The translations under genes and the position numbers were made by a program. A stretch of 64,000 bases of DNA. It comes from Pirellulales bacterium (GTDB lineage Bacteria; Planctomycetota; Planctomycetia; Pirellulales; JANQPP01). Shown here piece after piece: positions 25,307-35,752 of the stretch. Where the stretch lies: the NCBI GenBank assembly GCA_028289405.1, contig JANQPP010000109.1:131128-195127 (forward strand), in the 5' to 3' direction. A model generated the notes under the pieces. The model did not search any database. It was given only the letters and a program-made list of their open reading frames with translations, and had not been told where the DNA came from. How positions within the stretch are numbered: the first letter of the stretch is position 1; each line of letters begins with the position of its first letter.

Positions 25307-28300
25307 CTACGCGTCCCATTGCTTGAACCCGTCCACGAGCTCATGCATTCGTTCACGTTTCTGTTCAAAGAAGGCGAAAACGGCGATGATCAGCACGCCG
25401 GTGATAATGCCGGCCACGTACCAGAGCCAGGTCCAGCCCAAGTTAAGCTGCGCGTGACGGATCATGGCCGCCAGAGCCAGAATCAGAAATGCCAACCCCA
25501 GGATCAAGAACGCCTGGGCCCGCAGCGCGATGCCCAAAAAGATGCCGGCTAGAGACAGCCCAGCCAGGATCAGCGGCAGCCAAGGGCTATGGGCCACGCC
25601 GTGGATCACGATGTCCGCCGTGGAAGAGACGTAAATCATCGCCGAGCACAGGTAACGAAGCGTGGTCATCTGGGTGGGAGTGAGCTGGTCGCGGTGGAGA
25701 TAGGCCGCGATAAGCACGGAAACCGCAAAGGGGATAATCCACAACTGTGGGTGATCGGCGAACAGCCACCCCGGCTTGTCGGCAAGGAAGTACCAGAGCC
25801 CTCCGTTGGCCGCCAGCGTGGCCAGGATGCCAAAACCAAACGATTTTCTCATCAGCGACAGCACCGCGTACAATCCGCCGGCGGCGAGCAGGATGAGGGA
25901 ATAATGTGCTTGGGACGGCGCGAACCAGAATGCCACCAGCGGAAGCAGAGGGAGCAGGATGCCGGTGTTTTCCAACGGATCCGCTAGCACGCGATGCTGT
26001 TTCCTGCGCAGGATTTCCGCCGTGCCCACGCCCAGATACGCCAAGCCCAATAGCGCGAAGGGCCAATAACGCAGCACCAACGGGTGCCCAAACCATTGGG
26101 GCACGGTCATCCGCAGATGCAAGAGCGTTAATACGATCACGCCTTCGGCGGCATAGACGTAAATCGTCCTGCTCTGTTCTGGAAGCCGAAATGGGTCTCG
26201 CCCGGGAAGCAAGGCGCACACGAGCGACGCGATCGCGATCCCGCCCAGGGAAATAGCCACCATGCCAATGGCGGAAGGGGACATGGCCACGGCCTGTTCC
26301 CGCAGGAAATAGACGAGCTCCGTCCCGAGAATAAAGAACACTGTCCCGGCGGAGCAAAAAGTCAGCGGCAGTACGAGCCTCCGCGCGGCCGCCGTCCATG
26401 CCGTTTGCCGGGGTATCAGTTTTTGTAATGCCAGCCCGTAAATACCCAGCATCACGGCTAGGGCGGCCAAGGCTACCGTCGCGCGATGCAGCAAGTGCGT
26501 CTGAGGATCTCCCGGTGGCATGCCGCTCCAGCCCAGGGCGATCGCGCTCAGAGCGGCGAACGACAACGCGATGTCCCGCAGCCGTGGCCAGCGATTTCCT
26601 TCGGCTAGCAGTCCCACGGCGAGTGCTTGCGACAAGATGGCATTCACGGCGGCCGCCCGCGCTGCCGGAAATTCCGAGATGAGCACGATCCGCGTGGCGA
26701 GCGCCGTCACGGCGGTCGCCAGCAACAGGTTCATGATGATCAGCCAGTGGGATTCCCGTTGGACAGGCGGTCGCCCCAACCAACGTTCGAAGAAGCTCTC
26801 CAAGGCTTCCCGCTTGCGCCACAGCGTGCTGGTGGTAACGCCGTAAGCGGCCAGCACGAGCACGCCAGCCCATTCGAGGTCGGAAGGTTCGAGATCGAGC
26901 AGGTCGAGGAAAAAAACGCAAACGCCGAGCCCCCACATATAGAGGCCGAAAACGGCCCCTCGCGCGCCGTCCCAGCGCAGTGCGACCAATGCCGACCCCA
27001 GGGCCAAAGCCGCCGCGCATCCCCAGCCAGCATGCATATCGTCGGGAACGGCATTGATGTCGAGCATCAAATCGAGCCCAACAGCCAACGTCCATACCAC
27101 CAGTGCCACGTAGGTCGCGGGTGTCTGCACGCCTGGCAGCCGCCAGCGACCCGTGGAAGCGTCGTCGGCTGGCTGGCTTTGCTTGGCAAGCGTGCCCCAC
27201 AGCCAGACCGGCAGAGCCATGGCTAGGACATTGACCGCGACAAAATCGAGCGGCGAGTCGGAGGAACGGGCCCAATATTCGATCCAAGTTGCCGTCGCCG
27301 CGTGGTTTAGCGAAAAAGCCGCCAAGTAACCAAAGCCCCGCCGGCCCGACCAGACCAACAGCCCCGCCCAAATCGCGGCCACGCCGAACACGGTGGGCAG
27401 CACGTACATGGGCGACGGAATGTATCGCGCGTGGAGCCGCGCGGTGAGTAGCCAGCAGCCCCAAGCCAGCAGAGTAACCCCCAAGGTGATGTCGGGAATC
27501 AGCCGTGCGCCGCTCAGGAATTGTCGCCAATTTGGCATCGAGTCCGAAGTAGCGCCATCGTTTCGGTTCGTGCTCCGCAACCACCAACCCGTACCGAGCA
27601 GCGTGAGGCCACCCATTTCCCAACAGATGAGCCAGACCAGCCGCGCCAGCCAGTCCGCTTGGCTGGAATTCCACGAGTGGATCCCCAACATGACGCCCGT
27701 GGCTCCAATCACGGCCGCCACCGCCAAGGCCGAAAGAGTGGTTCTTTGATCAAGGCCTCCCCAAGTCCAAACCGCGAACACCGTCACCAGACACAGCCAG
27801 CCGATGAAGGAACCCGCCTCTGCCATCAGCAAAGGCCGCGAGGCCGGATCAAAAAACAAGACGATCGCGGCGGGCACGAGCAACAGCGCGACCAAGCCCA
27901 TGGGCAAGGAGACCTGCGTGGCGAGCCAAGGATCGACGGCAGACGAATCGCGCCGCTCACGGCCGCGATATCTCGAAGCCAGCCAGATCGAGGCGGCCAG
28001 TGCCGCCAGCAGCGTGTTAATTTGTCCAACCTGGACCCAACGGCCGGCATCCAAAGGAACTTTCTTTGCCGCAAGTACCAGCAGAAAGGTGACCGTGCCG
28101 GTCAAATTCGTGACCAAACCGGCGGTGAAGGCATAGGCGGAGGAACCTTCCCGCCACGCATATCCCACGAGGACCAATGTCAGCGCCGCCAAGGGAATGC
28201 CGTAAGACGCCGCGTTGCCGATTTCGGCGAAGAACGTCTCCTCGCCTGGACCCAACAGCGGCGTGGCCCGCAGTGACGAGGCGACAATCCACATCACGAG

Positions 28301-31300
28301 CGTCATGGGCGGAAGTGCCGACAGCACGAAGACGGTATGCATCAGCCGCATGATCCAGCGTGGGTTTCCCGCTTCACCGGGGGAGCCGTCCGCTGGGACC
28401 TCTGGCCGAGTTTTCCATTGTGTCGCGAGCCAGCCAAATGCCGCCAGCGCGAAAATGACCGAGAGGATCCCCAGCCATTCGAAAGTCACCGCATCGACCG
28501 TGGCCCGCAACGCGGCGGAAAGGCCGACATACAGCAATATCGCCGCCAGCGGCACCAGATAGAGAAGCCAGGTGCCCGGTTCAAACCACCGCGCGGCATT
28601 TCGCGGCAGCGCGTCCCATTTGCCCCACCCCCAGCGAGTGGCATACTCCCGCACGGAACTTCGCGCCCAGAGAATTGCCGACGCGACAACCAGAAAGCCT
28701 GTCAGCCCCCAGCGCAGTGCCGACGCCACGGCGTGCTGTTCCGTCCACCATGCAGCGGCCAGCCAGACGGCGGCATAGGTAGCCAGTCCCATTCCCCAGA
28801 GCCGCGAAGGCGTGACGCGTTCCCGTTGCGCGATGACAAATGCCACGAGGAGAAGTCCTGACAAGCCCCAAGCCCGGCTCCCACCAGCGGCGCGGGCGGA
28901 ATCGACCCATTCCGGCGCCAACAAGTCAAGACTTCGAGTAATCGTGTCGCTAGCCCGCGGAACATCGCGCGGACCGAGTTCTTGCAGCAGGCCAGGCAGC
29001 GTGGCATGGAGGGAGCAGATCAGCAGCAGTCCCAGTGCCGCGAAAGCTAAGGCTTGGTCCACCGCGGGCCAGGCGGGAAACAACATTTGCTGGAGTGTAC
29101 TGCCGGTTTCCCTCTCCCGCGCCGACCGGCCCCAGTGCCGCCAAGCGACTCTGACGAAAGTCCAAAACAAATGCAGGCCCGCCCAAACCAGCCCCACGGT
29201 TAGCCACACGCGAGGATCCAGCCAAGGAGCATTGAGCGCCAGATACCACTCAGTACTCTGTAAAGGAATGATCGCCGCTAAAGCGATCGCGATGGAAAGC
29301 GCTGCCTGAAACCCCACGAAAAACAGCGGCTGTGGTCCCAGGAGTGCCACACCTAGCCAAAGCAGAGCCAAGACCGCACAGCGGCCCGAGGTAACGGAAA
29401 ACTGCGTGACGAAACCGGTGGCCAACGTGCCGACCGCCGCGACCACCGACGACACGATGGCTGAAAGGAGCAATGTTCGCAGCCACCAACTTGGCCAAGT
29501 CTTCCTCGCTGTTCTCGACGCGCCGACGATCGCCAGAATGCCTGCGCCATGCCACAACAGGGCTGTCACAAGATGTCGACCGAGATCAAAATGGGGAAAT
29601 TCGGCGTAGATCACACCTTGTAAACAGCCGAGCAGGAGCAAAACGGAGGCAGCCCAAACAGTCTTCTGTTTACCCCAAACGCGGGCCAGCCAGAGTGCTC
29701 CGCCCGATGCGGCAAGATAGTACCAACGAAGTCCGGCTGGATCATCGGCACGCGCGAAGCCGAACCAAGTGGCCAAGCCGAGGCTCAAGCAGGCCATCGC
29801 CAATGCCGACCACATCGTCACTCGAGCCGACGCGTGCTGGCGACGTCGGCGTAAAAGTTCGCCACAGGCCGCCGCGACAGCCGTCAGAGGAGCCAACCAG
29901 ATCCCCGTCGCCGCCGACTGTAAGGCCTCCACGACAACACCGGCATCCGCCGTGCTCCAAGAGAAATCACCACGGAGTACATGCACCAACAACACATAAC
30001 CAATCGTGGCCGATGACCATGCCAGAGCCAAAGCGGCTGGCACTCGATAGGCAAACGCCAAGCCGGCGAAGATTGCCGTGTCCAACACCGCGGCGACGAA
30101 CGTTCGGCCTGGATGGGGTAGCGAGCCGAACATGCCCGCCCACAGTATGAGCGTGCCCACGACGGCCACCGAGGTTGCGGCGAGCGGAGGATTCGTGTTC
30201 TCTTTGTCAAGACGTCCGTGCCGGATCTTGAGTCCCACGGCCAAGGGGGCCAAACCACACAATCCAAACATGGGCGCCGCCAACCGCAGCGTGGATGCCG
30301 GATCGCCGCTGCCCGCCAAGATCAATCCCAGTGGCGGCAAGGCAGCAAAGCTCAGCAACCCGAGCAACGTAAAAAAGCCGCCAATTTCCCCTTCATCGGT
30401 TTCCCGCCAAGCATGTTTCCGGATCAGTACGGCAGCAAGCGGCCCCAAGTAACAGGCCACGGCGACTAGTACCGAAATCATCAGCAACGTCGGCGAAGCG
30501 TCGCCGCGAATCACACGACGTGCGAGGAGTGAGCCGCCGGCGCAGGCCAGCATTCCCGAAGTGAGCTCGACCGTTCCGAGCGGGAGGAGCACACGTGCCG
30601 ACACATACACGAGGCCACCAAAGATCGCCAACGAGGCACCCTCGCCAGCGAACGCCAGAAGATTGGCCGGTGGTGATTCTCGTGTAAACGCCGCGATAGC
30701 CAAAAAATTCAACGGCACGAGCAGCATGGCGATGGTCAAAATGCCCCGGCTCGTGTTGGGCAATTTCCATTTTTTGTGGGAATACAGGCCGACGGCGAAT
30801 AGCAACCCCGTGATCACGTTAAACAGAGAGAATTTCAGGAGCGGTCTGGCCGCAATCTCGCTCCAAAAGCTGGTTACCAAGGCGGCCGAACAGCCGACGA
30901 TCAACAGGCCGCCCACGAGTTCTCCCACGCGGATGTTCTTCTCTTCCATGAAGGCCGCGAACCATTCCCCCCAGGAACGGCGGGGAACAGGAGACGGAGC
31001 CTCCTCCAAAGGGCGCGACTGCATCCGCTGCAGGACTTCGCGAGGAACTGGCCCAGATGCTTCTTTCGAGGACGTTTCCGAGAGCGGCTGTGCCAAAGGC
31101 GCGACGGGTGCTTCTTCCGACTTGGGAACTAGCTTCGCCGTGGGAACGGGCTGAGATGGATCTTGCGCGGGAGGTGCCGTTGTTACGTCTTTAGCTGGTT
31201 TGGCGGGACGCGTCCGCGCTGCGACAAGCGCTTTGCGGACTCTTCCGGCGGTATCCACGTCGAGAAGCCCTTCTGCCTCCAAATAGGCAAGGCCATCGAG

Positions 31301-31549
31301 CATCCCGCCTACGTCGATTTCGGCTTGTTTCCGGGGCGTCTTTACTACCGAGGCGATAGGTGTCCACCCACACTCGAAGCAGCTCTTGTCAGTCGGGGCG
31401 AGCAGCGCTCTGCATTGTGGACAGCGGGAAACAGGGGCCGCGCTGCGGCGGGATAACCATCTCACCAGCCAAAACCACAAGAGGGGAATGCCCAGCAAGA
31501 TCGCGACGAGCGGAAGAGCTTCTTCCAGGAAATACAAAAAAATGTGCAT
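25307..31549 (-). CDS. Giant polytopic membrane protein with N-terminal zinc ribbon
   Basis: The single frame encodes 2080 residues. After a first membrane helix (residues about 8-32) there is a zinc ribbon with four cysteines (C43, C46, C57, C60: 'CPQC' and 'CFEC'). A short helical segment and a Pro/Lys/Glu-rich linker to about residue 200 follow. The remaining 1880 residues are an almost unbroken series of hydrophobic helices, probably several tens, separated by short basic or Arg-rich loops. The overall plan resembles very large uncharacterised membrane proteins (DUF2339/DUF2157-like or SCO7613-like), but I cannot confirm a family. No transporter, glycosyltransferase or peptidase signature was recognised. 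Function unknown. It is transcribed alone, divergent from the glycerophosphodiesterase gene. Confidence 0.85.
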   Translation of the reverse strand: MHIFLYFLEEALPLVAILLGIPLLWFWLVRWLSRRSAAPVSRCPQCRALLAPTDKSCFECGWTPIASVVKTPRKQAEIDVGGMLDGLAYLEAEGLLDVDTAGRVRKALVAARTRPAKPAKDVTTAPPAQDPSQPVPTAKLVPKSEEAPVAPLAQPLSETSSKEASGPVPREVLQRMQSRPLEEAPSPVPRRSWGEWFAAFMEEKNIRVGELVGGLLIVGCSAALVTSFWSEIAARPLLKFSLFNVITGLLFAVGLYSHKKWKLPNTSRGILTIAMLLVPLNFLAIAAFTRESPPANLLAFAGEGASLAIFGGLVYVSARVLLPLGTVELTSGMLACAGGSLLARRVIRGDASPTLLMISVLVAVACYLGPLAAVLIRKHAWRETDEGEIGGFFTLLGLLSFAALPPLGLILAGSGDPASTLRLAAPMFGLCGLAPLAVGLKIRHGRLDKENTNPPLAATSVAVVGTLILWAGMFGSLPHPGRTFVAAVLDTAIFAGLAFAYRVPAALALAWSSATIGYVLLVHVLRGDFSWSTADAGVVVEALQSAATGIWLAPLTAVAAACGELLRRRRQHASARVTMWSALAMACLSLGLATWFGFARADDPAGLRWYYLAASGGALWLARVWGKQKTVWAASVLLLLGCLQGVIYAEFPHFDLGRHLVTALLWHGAGILAIVGASRTARKTWPSWWLRTLLLSAIVSSVVAAVGTLATGFVTQFSVTSGRCAVLALLWLGVALLGPQPLFFVGFQAALSIAIALAAIIPLQSTEWYLALNAPWLDPRVWLTVGLVWAGLHLFWTFVRVAWRHWGRSARERETGSTLQQMLFPAWPAVDQALAFAALGLLLICSLHATLPGLLQELGPRDVPRASDTITRSLDLLAPEWVDSARAAGGSRAWGLSGLLLVAFVIAQRERVTPSRLWGMGLATYAAVWLAAAWWTEQHAVASALRWGLTGFLVVASAILWARSSVREYATRWGWGKWDALPRNAARWFEPGTWLLYLVPLAAILLYVGLSAALRATVDAVTFEWLGILSVIFALAAFGWLATQWKTRPEVPADGSPGEAGNPRWIMRLMHTVFVLSALPPMTLVMWIVASSLRATPLLGPGEETFFAEIGNAASYGIPLAALTLVLVGYAWREGSSAYAFTAGLVTNLTGTVTFLLVLAAKKVPLDAGRWVQVGQINTLLAALAASIWLASRYRGRERRDSSAVDPWLATQVSLPMGLVALLLVPAAIVLFFDPASRPLLMAEAGSFIGWLCLVTVFAVWTWGGLDQRTTLSALAVAAVIGATGVMLGIHSWNSSQADWLARLVWLICWEMGGLTLLGTGWWLRSTNRNDGATSDSMPNWRQFLSGARLIPDITLGVTLLAWGCWLLTARLHARYIPSPMYVLPTVFGVAAIWAGLLVWSGRRGFGYLAAFSLNHAATATWIEYWARSSDSPLDFVAVNVLAMALPVWLWGTLAKQSQPADDASTGRWRLPGVQTPATYVALVVWTLAVGLDLMLDINAVPDDMHAGWGCAAALALGSALVALRWDGARGAVFGLYMWGLGVCVFFLDLLDLEPSDLEWAGVLVLAAYGVTTSTLWRKREALESFFERWLGRPPVQRESHWLIIMNLLLATAVTALATRIVLISEFPAARAAAVNAILSQALAVGLLAEGNRWPRLRDIALSFAALSAIALGWSGMPPGDPQTHLLHRATVALAALAVMLGIYGLALQKLIPRQTAWTAAARRLVLPLTFCSAGTVFFILGTELVYFLREQAVAMSPSAIGMVAISLGGIAIASLVCALLPGRDPFRLPEQSRTIYVYAAEGVIVLTLLHLRMTVPQWFGHPLVLRYWPFALLGLAYLGVGTAEILRRKQHRVLADPLENTGILLPLLPLVAFWFAPSQAHYSLILLAAGGLYAVLSLMRKSFGFGILATLAANGGLWYFLADKPGWLFADHPQLWIIPFAVSVLIAAYLHRDQLTPTQMTTLRYLCSAMIYVSSTADIVIHGVAHSPWLPLILAGLSLAGIFLGIALRAQAFLILGLAFLILALAAMIRHAQLNLGWTWLWYVAGIITGVLIIAVFAFFEQKRERMHELVDGFKQWDA

Positions 31550-31912
31550 ACGTTATTGGGCTGCCCTGTCACGACCCTAGCGGCATCGGCGACTCGCCAT
31601 CGGTCATGCCACGCGGCGTTTAACGTCGCTAGGTGGCACGACTACTACTCTACTTTTTCCACGTAGAGCCCACCACACAATATCGCTGGCGGCGATTCCA
31701 CTCAGTTCTGTCCAGCTCGCGGCAAATAAAAGGTCGATCCATGCCCGTGGCAAATGAAGCTCGCGTGCGTCGCGCGGACACATGGCCCCCGCTGGCCCTA
31801 GAAATCACGGGCTCAGCCAGTGAAAATGCCGCTACCACTCACCAAAAATCCGTATCTTGTTGTTTTTATTCCAAGTCTCGAACAACCGTGCGGGCCAAAT
31901 TGAAAGCAGCCG
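31550..31912. other. Divergent promoter region
   Basis: This 363-base gap lies between the start of the giant membrane protein gene (minus) and the glycerophosphodiesterase gene (plus). It must hold two promoters. It contains T- and A-rich stretches around 31660-31680 and 31840-31870, but I see no convincing hexamer pairs. No RNA gene or credible small ORF was seen. Confidence 0.35.
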
Positions 31913-33781
31913 ATGCCTGAACAATCCGACTCACGTCGCCTGATGCGCGGCATCCTGCGCGGCTTTCAAGATTCTTGGAAGACGCTCTTCTTGACGGCCG
32001 CGGCCTTCAAACTGATTTCACTTGCCGTGTTGACCCCACTTTTGGGTGTCTTGCTTCGATCCATGATGGTGATTTCAGGGCGCGCTTTTTTATCCGATGT
32101 GGACATCTTGCTGTTTCTGGTCCACCCGTACGGCTTGGCCTGTGGCTGCTTGTTTGGAGCGAGCCTGCTGGGGATTTTCGCCCTCGAGCAGGCCTCGCTG
32201 ATCGCCATCGTCCACGCGCGGCAAACCGGTCAGCGGCTTCGGCCAGCCGCCGCGCTGCGTTTCGCCGCCACGCAAGCTTGGTCCGTATTGCGGCTTACGG
32301 TTCGCGGAGTGGCGTTGACGCTGTTGACCGTGATCCCCTTTGTCGCTCTCGCGGGCGCGGTCTATTCCGCTCTGCTCACGGAGTACGACATCAATTACTA
32401 CCTCCAAGAACAGCCGCCCGTGTTCCGGTGGACCTTGGCCATCGGCACCCTCATCGCTGTTTCACTCGCGATCGTGCTGCTGCGGCTGTTTTCGGGCTGG
32501 TTCTTCGCACTGCCTCTAGTCCTGTTTGAAGATGTCCGCTCAGGCGACGCACTAAAATCGAGCGCGGCGAGAGTTCGTGGCCATCGATGGACGATCATCT
32601 GTTCGATCCTGGTTTGGACGCTAGCCATCTCGGTGTTGTCGGCGATCGCTACCGCGGCTGTCGGTGGGGTGGGAAGCCTGCTGATCCCGGAATCGACGAA
32701 TTCTCTACGTTGGGTGACCTTCACCGTGGGAATGACGCTGCTGGCCTGGGCCAGCGCGAACTTGGCCATCAATTTTCTGGGCACGACAACATTCGCGGCG
32801 ATGCTGTTCGTTCTTTACCGCGTTTTCGGCAGTAACCAAGGCGCGGAAAATCGACACCGTGCAAAAATCGTCCTTGCCGAGCAAAACCATGGATTTCAAG
32901 TCACACGGAAACGCATCTTGGCCGCCGTTGTTGTCTTGATCGTAGCCTCGAGCGGCCTGGGAGTATATTCGCTAGGCAGCCTGCATCTGGAAGACCACGT
33001 CATGATCATGGCGCATCGAGGTGCCTCGCACGCCGCGCCGGAAAACACCATGGCAGCTTTCCGCCAAGCGATCGAGGAGGGAGCGGACTGGATCGAACTC
33101 GACGTCCAGGAAACCGCCGACGGAGAAGTCGTCGTCTTGCATGACAGTGATTTCATGAAACTCGCGGGGTTGAACCTGAAGATCTGGAACGCCACGGCGG
33201 ATGACCTGAAAAATATCGACGTCGGCTCGTGGTTCGCGGACGAGTTTCAATACGAGCGTGTGCCTACACTCGGCGAAGTTCTCGATGTCTGCAAAGGCAA
33301 GATCGGCGTCAATATCGAACTGAAGTATTACGGGCGCGACGAGCGGCTCGAACAGCGTGTCGCGGAGATCGTCGAAGCCCGCGACATGGCCTCGGACGTG
33401 ATGGTGATGTCGCTGAACTCACGCGGCGTGAAGAAGATGAAGTCGCTACGCCCGAATTGGAAAGTTGGTTTGTTGATATCGGTTTCCGCCGGTAATCTCC
33501 AGAAGATCGAAGCCGATTTTCTCGCGGTCAACGCGCGATTCGCCAACCAGAGATTGATCCGCTCCGCGCATCGCATCGGTCGGGAAGTCTATGTCTGGAC
33601 CGTGAACGATGCCCTGACCATGTCCACGATGATCAGCCATGGCGTGGATGGAATCCTCACCGACAAGCCGGCCTTGGCGAAACTGGTCCTCGAGCAACGG
33701 GCAGACATGAGTCCGCCGGAACGCTTGCTGCTGGAGTTGGCGGGCTTGTTGGGAACCGTTTCCGAAATCGGCGAACAGTAG
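31913..33781 (+). CDS. Membrane glycerophosphodiester phosphodiesterase
   Basis: The 622-residue protein has an N-terminal membrane region of about six helices (residues about 15-345) of the kind seen in glycerophosphodiesterases with a PF10110-like membrane domain. A GDPD catalytic domain follows at about 360-605. Catalytic residues appear in 'MIMAHRGASHAAPENTMAAF' (His and Glu), 'WIELDVQETADGEVVVLHDS' (Glu, Asp and His) and 'VNIELK'. The product hydrolyses glycerophosphodiesters to glycerol-3-phosphate and an alcohol, probably linked to membrane lipid turnover. The end 'DGILTDKPALAKLVLEQR' is typical of the family C-terminus. It stands alone, with the next gene 151 bases downstream. Confidence 0.88.
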   Translation: MPEQSDSRRLMRGILRGFQDSWKTLFLTAAAFKLISLAVLTPLLGVLLRSMMVISGRAFLSDVDILLFLVHPYGLACGCLFGASLLGIFALEQASLIAIVHARQTGQRLRPAAALRFAATQAWSVLRLTVRGVALTLLTVIPFVALAGAVYSALLTEYDINYYLQEQPPVFRWTLAIGTLIAVSLAIVLLRLFSGWFFALPLVLFEDVRSGDALKSSAARVRGHRWTIICSILVWTLAISVLSAIATAAVGGVGSLLIPESTNSLRWVTFTVGMTLLAWASANLAINFLGTTTFAAMLFVLYRVFGSNQGAENRHRAKIVLAEQNHGFQVTRKRILAAVVVLIVASSGLGVYSLGSLHLEDHVMIMAHRGASHAAPENTMAAFRQAIEEGADWIELDVQETADGEVVVLHDSDFMKLAGLNLKIWNATADDLKNIDVGSWFADEFQYERVPTLGEVLDVCKGKIGVNIELKYYGRDERLEQRVAEIVEARDMASDVMVMSLNSRGVKKMKSLRPNWKVGLLISVSAGNLQKIEADFLAVNARFANQRLIRSAHRIGREVYVWTVNDALTMSTMISHGVDGILTDKPALAKLVLEQRADMSPPERLLLELAGLLGTVSEIGEQ

Positions 33782-33932
33782 CCACTCCGGTTACAGGGGG
33801 ATGCCCGGTATAGAGTCAGGCCACGACACGACAAGTGCGGCGTGTTCAGTCCATACAAAAATCATTACAATCCCCGGCAATCGTCTCGCCTTGAGGTCAA
33901 AAAACCGCTCGGCGTGAGCGATACTCCACGAT

Positions 33933-35672
33933 TTGCCCAACCTGAACGAGGCACGACCGCCTTTGTCCCAGCGCACTCCGTATCCGCTGCTCAGCAAGCA
34001 CGAGATCGACGGTTTTTTCGGGCTATTCGTCGACAATCTCGTGCAACTCTTGCTCATCGTCGGCCTGTGCGGTTCCCTCTGCGGCATGCATGGCGAAGAT
34101 GCCTATCTCTTGTACGGACGTGTATTGCCGGGCGCGGCCGTTTCCATTCTGTTTGGCAACCTGTTTTATGCCTGGCAGGCGCGTCGCCTGGCGCTCCGCG
34201 AACATCGCGGTGATGTCACGGCATTGCCTTACGGGATCAACACCCCTTCCCTGTTGGTGTACGTGTTTTTCGTGATGTTTCCTGTCTATCGGGAAACCGG
34301 AGATGCTGAATTGGCCTGGCGGATGGGACTGATTGCCTGCGTGGGAAGCGGTCTGATTGAATTCGCGGGCGCCTTTATCGCGGAGCGTGTGCGTCGATCC
34401 ACGCCGCGCGCCGCGCTGCTCACCACGCTCGCGGGCATTGCGATCGGCTTCATTTCCATGACGTTCGCCTTGCAAATTTGGCAATACGCGATGATCTCCA
34501 TGCTCCCTTTGGCGATCATCCTCGCCACCTATTTTTCCAAAACCAAGTTCCCCGCGGACATCCCCGGGGGATTGTGGGCCATTTCCTTGGGAACGCTTCT
34601 GTATTGGCTGCTGCCCGCATCGATTGTTGGAGCCGATGCATCCGCGCAAACGCTGGCCGTGGCATGGCAACAGCGCGGGCTATCTTGGCCCTACTGGGCA
34701 GGCGGGGACGTGCTACGCGCCGTGAGCCTGGACGAAAACGGCGCGTCCTGGATCGGCTACTTGGCCGTGATGATTCCCATGGGGCTGTTTAATCTTGTTG
34801 GCAGCCTCCAAAATTTGGAATCCGCGGAGGCCGCTGGAGACACCTACGGAACGAAGAGTAGTTTGGCCGTCAACGGTGCCGGCACGATCATCGCCGCGTT
34901 CTTTGGCAGTTGCTTTCCCACGACGATTTACATCGGACACCCCGGCTGGAAAGAGTTGGGCGCCCGGGCCGGATATTCGGTGCTCAATGGCATCGCGATC
35001 TGCCTGATTTGTTTCACGGGAATGCTGCTTTTCATTTCGGAATTGATTCCGCTGGAAGCTTGCGTGCCGATCGTGTTATGGATTGGCGTGATCATCACCG
35101 CGCAGGCATTCACCGCATCTCCATCAAAACACGCGCCGGCGGTCGCGATTGGATTGTTTCCCGCGATCGCCGCGTGGGGGCAGACGATCATGAGCGGCAC
35201 GTTCGCCCTGGTAGCCAATCAGGGCGAAAATTCCGCTGGCGGCACGACCATGCAGTCGATCCTCGCGTCGACGGATCCCGGCGGTGGCTTGGAGAGCCAA
35301 GTCAGCGGTTTCCTAATTCACGGCCTGAACATCTTGCAACAAGGATACATCTTCACCTGCATGATTTTGGCCGCCATTTCCGTGAGCCTGATCGAACGGC
35401 AATTCGTGCGAGCTGCCGTGTGGAGCGCGATCGCCGCCATGCTGAGTTACTTGGGCGTCATTCACGCGTACCAACTGCAAGGCAACGCGGTCGACTTCCT
35501 ATTTCGGGGGATGACACCCGATCCCGCCGCGGCCCTGTTCCCCGCGACAAATATCGCCCTGGGTTACCTCCTGATGTCGATCACCTTTTTGCTATGCCGC
35601 CGATTGCGGTCATTCGGCGATCTCGAAAAGGCAGCCGCCTCAGCTTCTCAGGCGGCCAAACCGCACGCCTGA
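33933..35672 (+). CDS. NCS2-family (AzgA-like) permease
   Basis: The 579-residue protein has 12-14 predicted helices and the NCS2/AzgA look: 'FFGLFVDNLVQLLLIVGLCG', 'DVTALPYGINTPSLLVYVFF', and 'GSLQNLESAEAAGDTYGTKS' in the core, which matches the nucleobase-permease QN-E-type motif. 'AFFGSCFPTTIYIGHPGWK' follows. Family members import purines, uracil or related bases in symport with protons. This one has a longer cytoplasmic C-terminal part than usual. The start codon is uncertain: TTG 33933 or TTG 33963 both fit, and no ATG is available near the first helix. Substrate cannot be fixed from sequence. Confidence 0.82.
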   Translation: MPNLNEARPPLSQRTPYPLLSKHEIDGFFGLFVDNLVQLLLIVGLCGSLCGMHGEDAYLLYGRVLPGAAVSILFGNLFYAWQARRLALREHRGDVTALPYGINTPSLLVYVFFVMFPVYRETGDAELAWRMGLIACVGSGLIEFAGAFIAERVRRSTPRAALLTTLAGIAIGFISMTFALQIWQYAMISMLPLAIILATYFSKTKFPADIPGGLWAISLGTLLYWLLPASIVGADASAQTLAVAWQQRGLSWPYWAGGDVLRAVSLDENGASWIGYLAVMIPMGLFNLVGSLQNLESAEAAGDTYGTKSSLAVNGAGTIIAAFFGSCFPTTIYIGHPGWKELGARAGYSVLNGIAICLICFTGMLLFISELIPLEACVPIVLWIGVIITAQAFTASPSKHAPAVAIGLFPAIAAWGQTIMSGTFALVANQGENSAGGTTMQSILASTDPGGGLESQVSGFLIHGLNILQQGYIFTCMILAAISVSLIERQFVRAAVWSAIAAMLSYLGVIHAYQLQGNAVDFLFRGMTPDPAAALFPATNIALGYLLMSITFLLCRRLRSFGDLEKAAASASQAAKPHA

Positions 35673-35752
35673 TCGACGCACGTGCCATTGTCCTTGCTCG
35701 CCCCGCTGCAACAAAGTGTTTATTCTTCGATGCTCGTCGCTTCCGGTACGCA

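Noticed and set aside
25587..27674. A 695-residue ORF in another frame inside the giant membrane protein gene
   Set aside because: It lies on the same strand in a shifted frame of a GC-rich gene. Its translation is Ala/Arg/Gly-rich without membrane segments or motifs, whereas the long frame is a coherent membrane protein.
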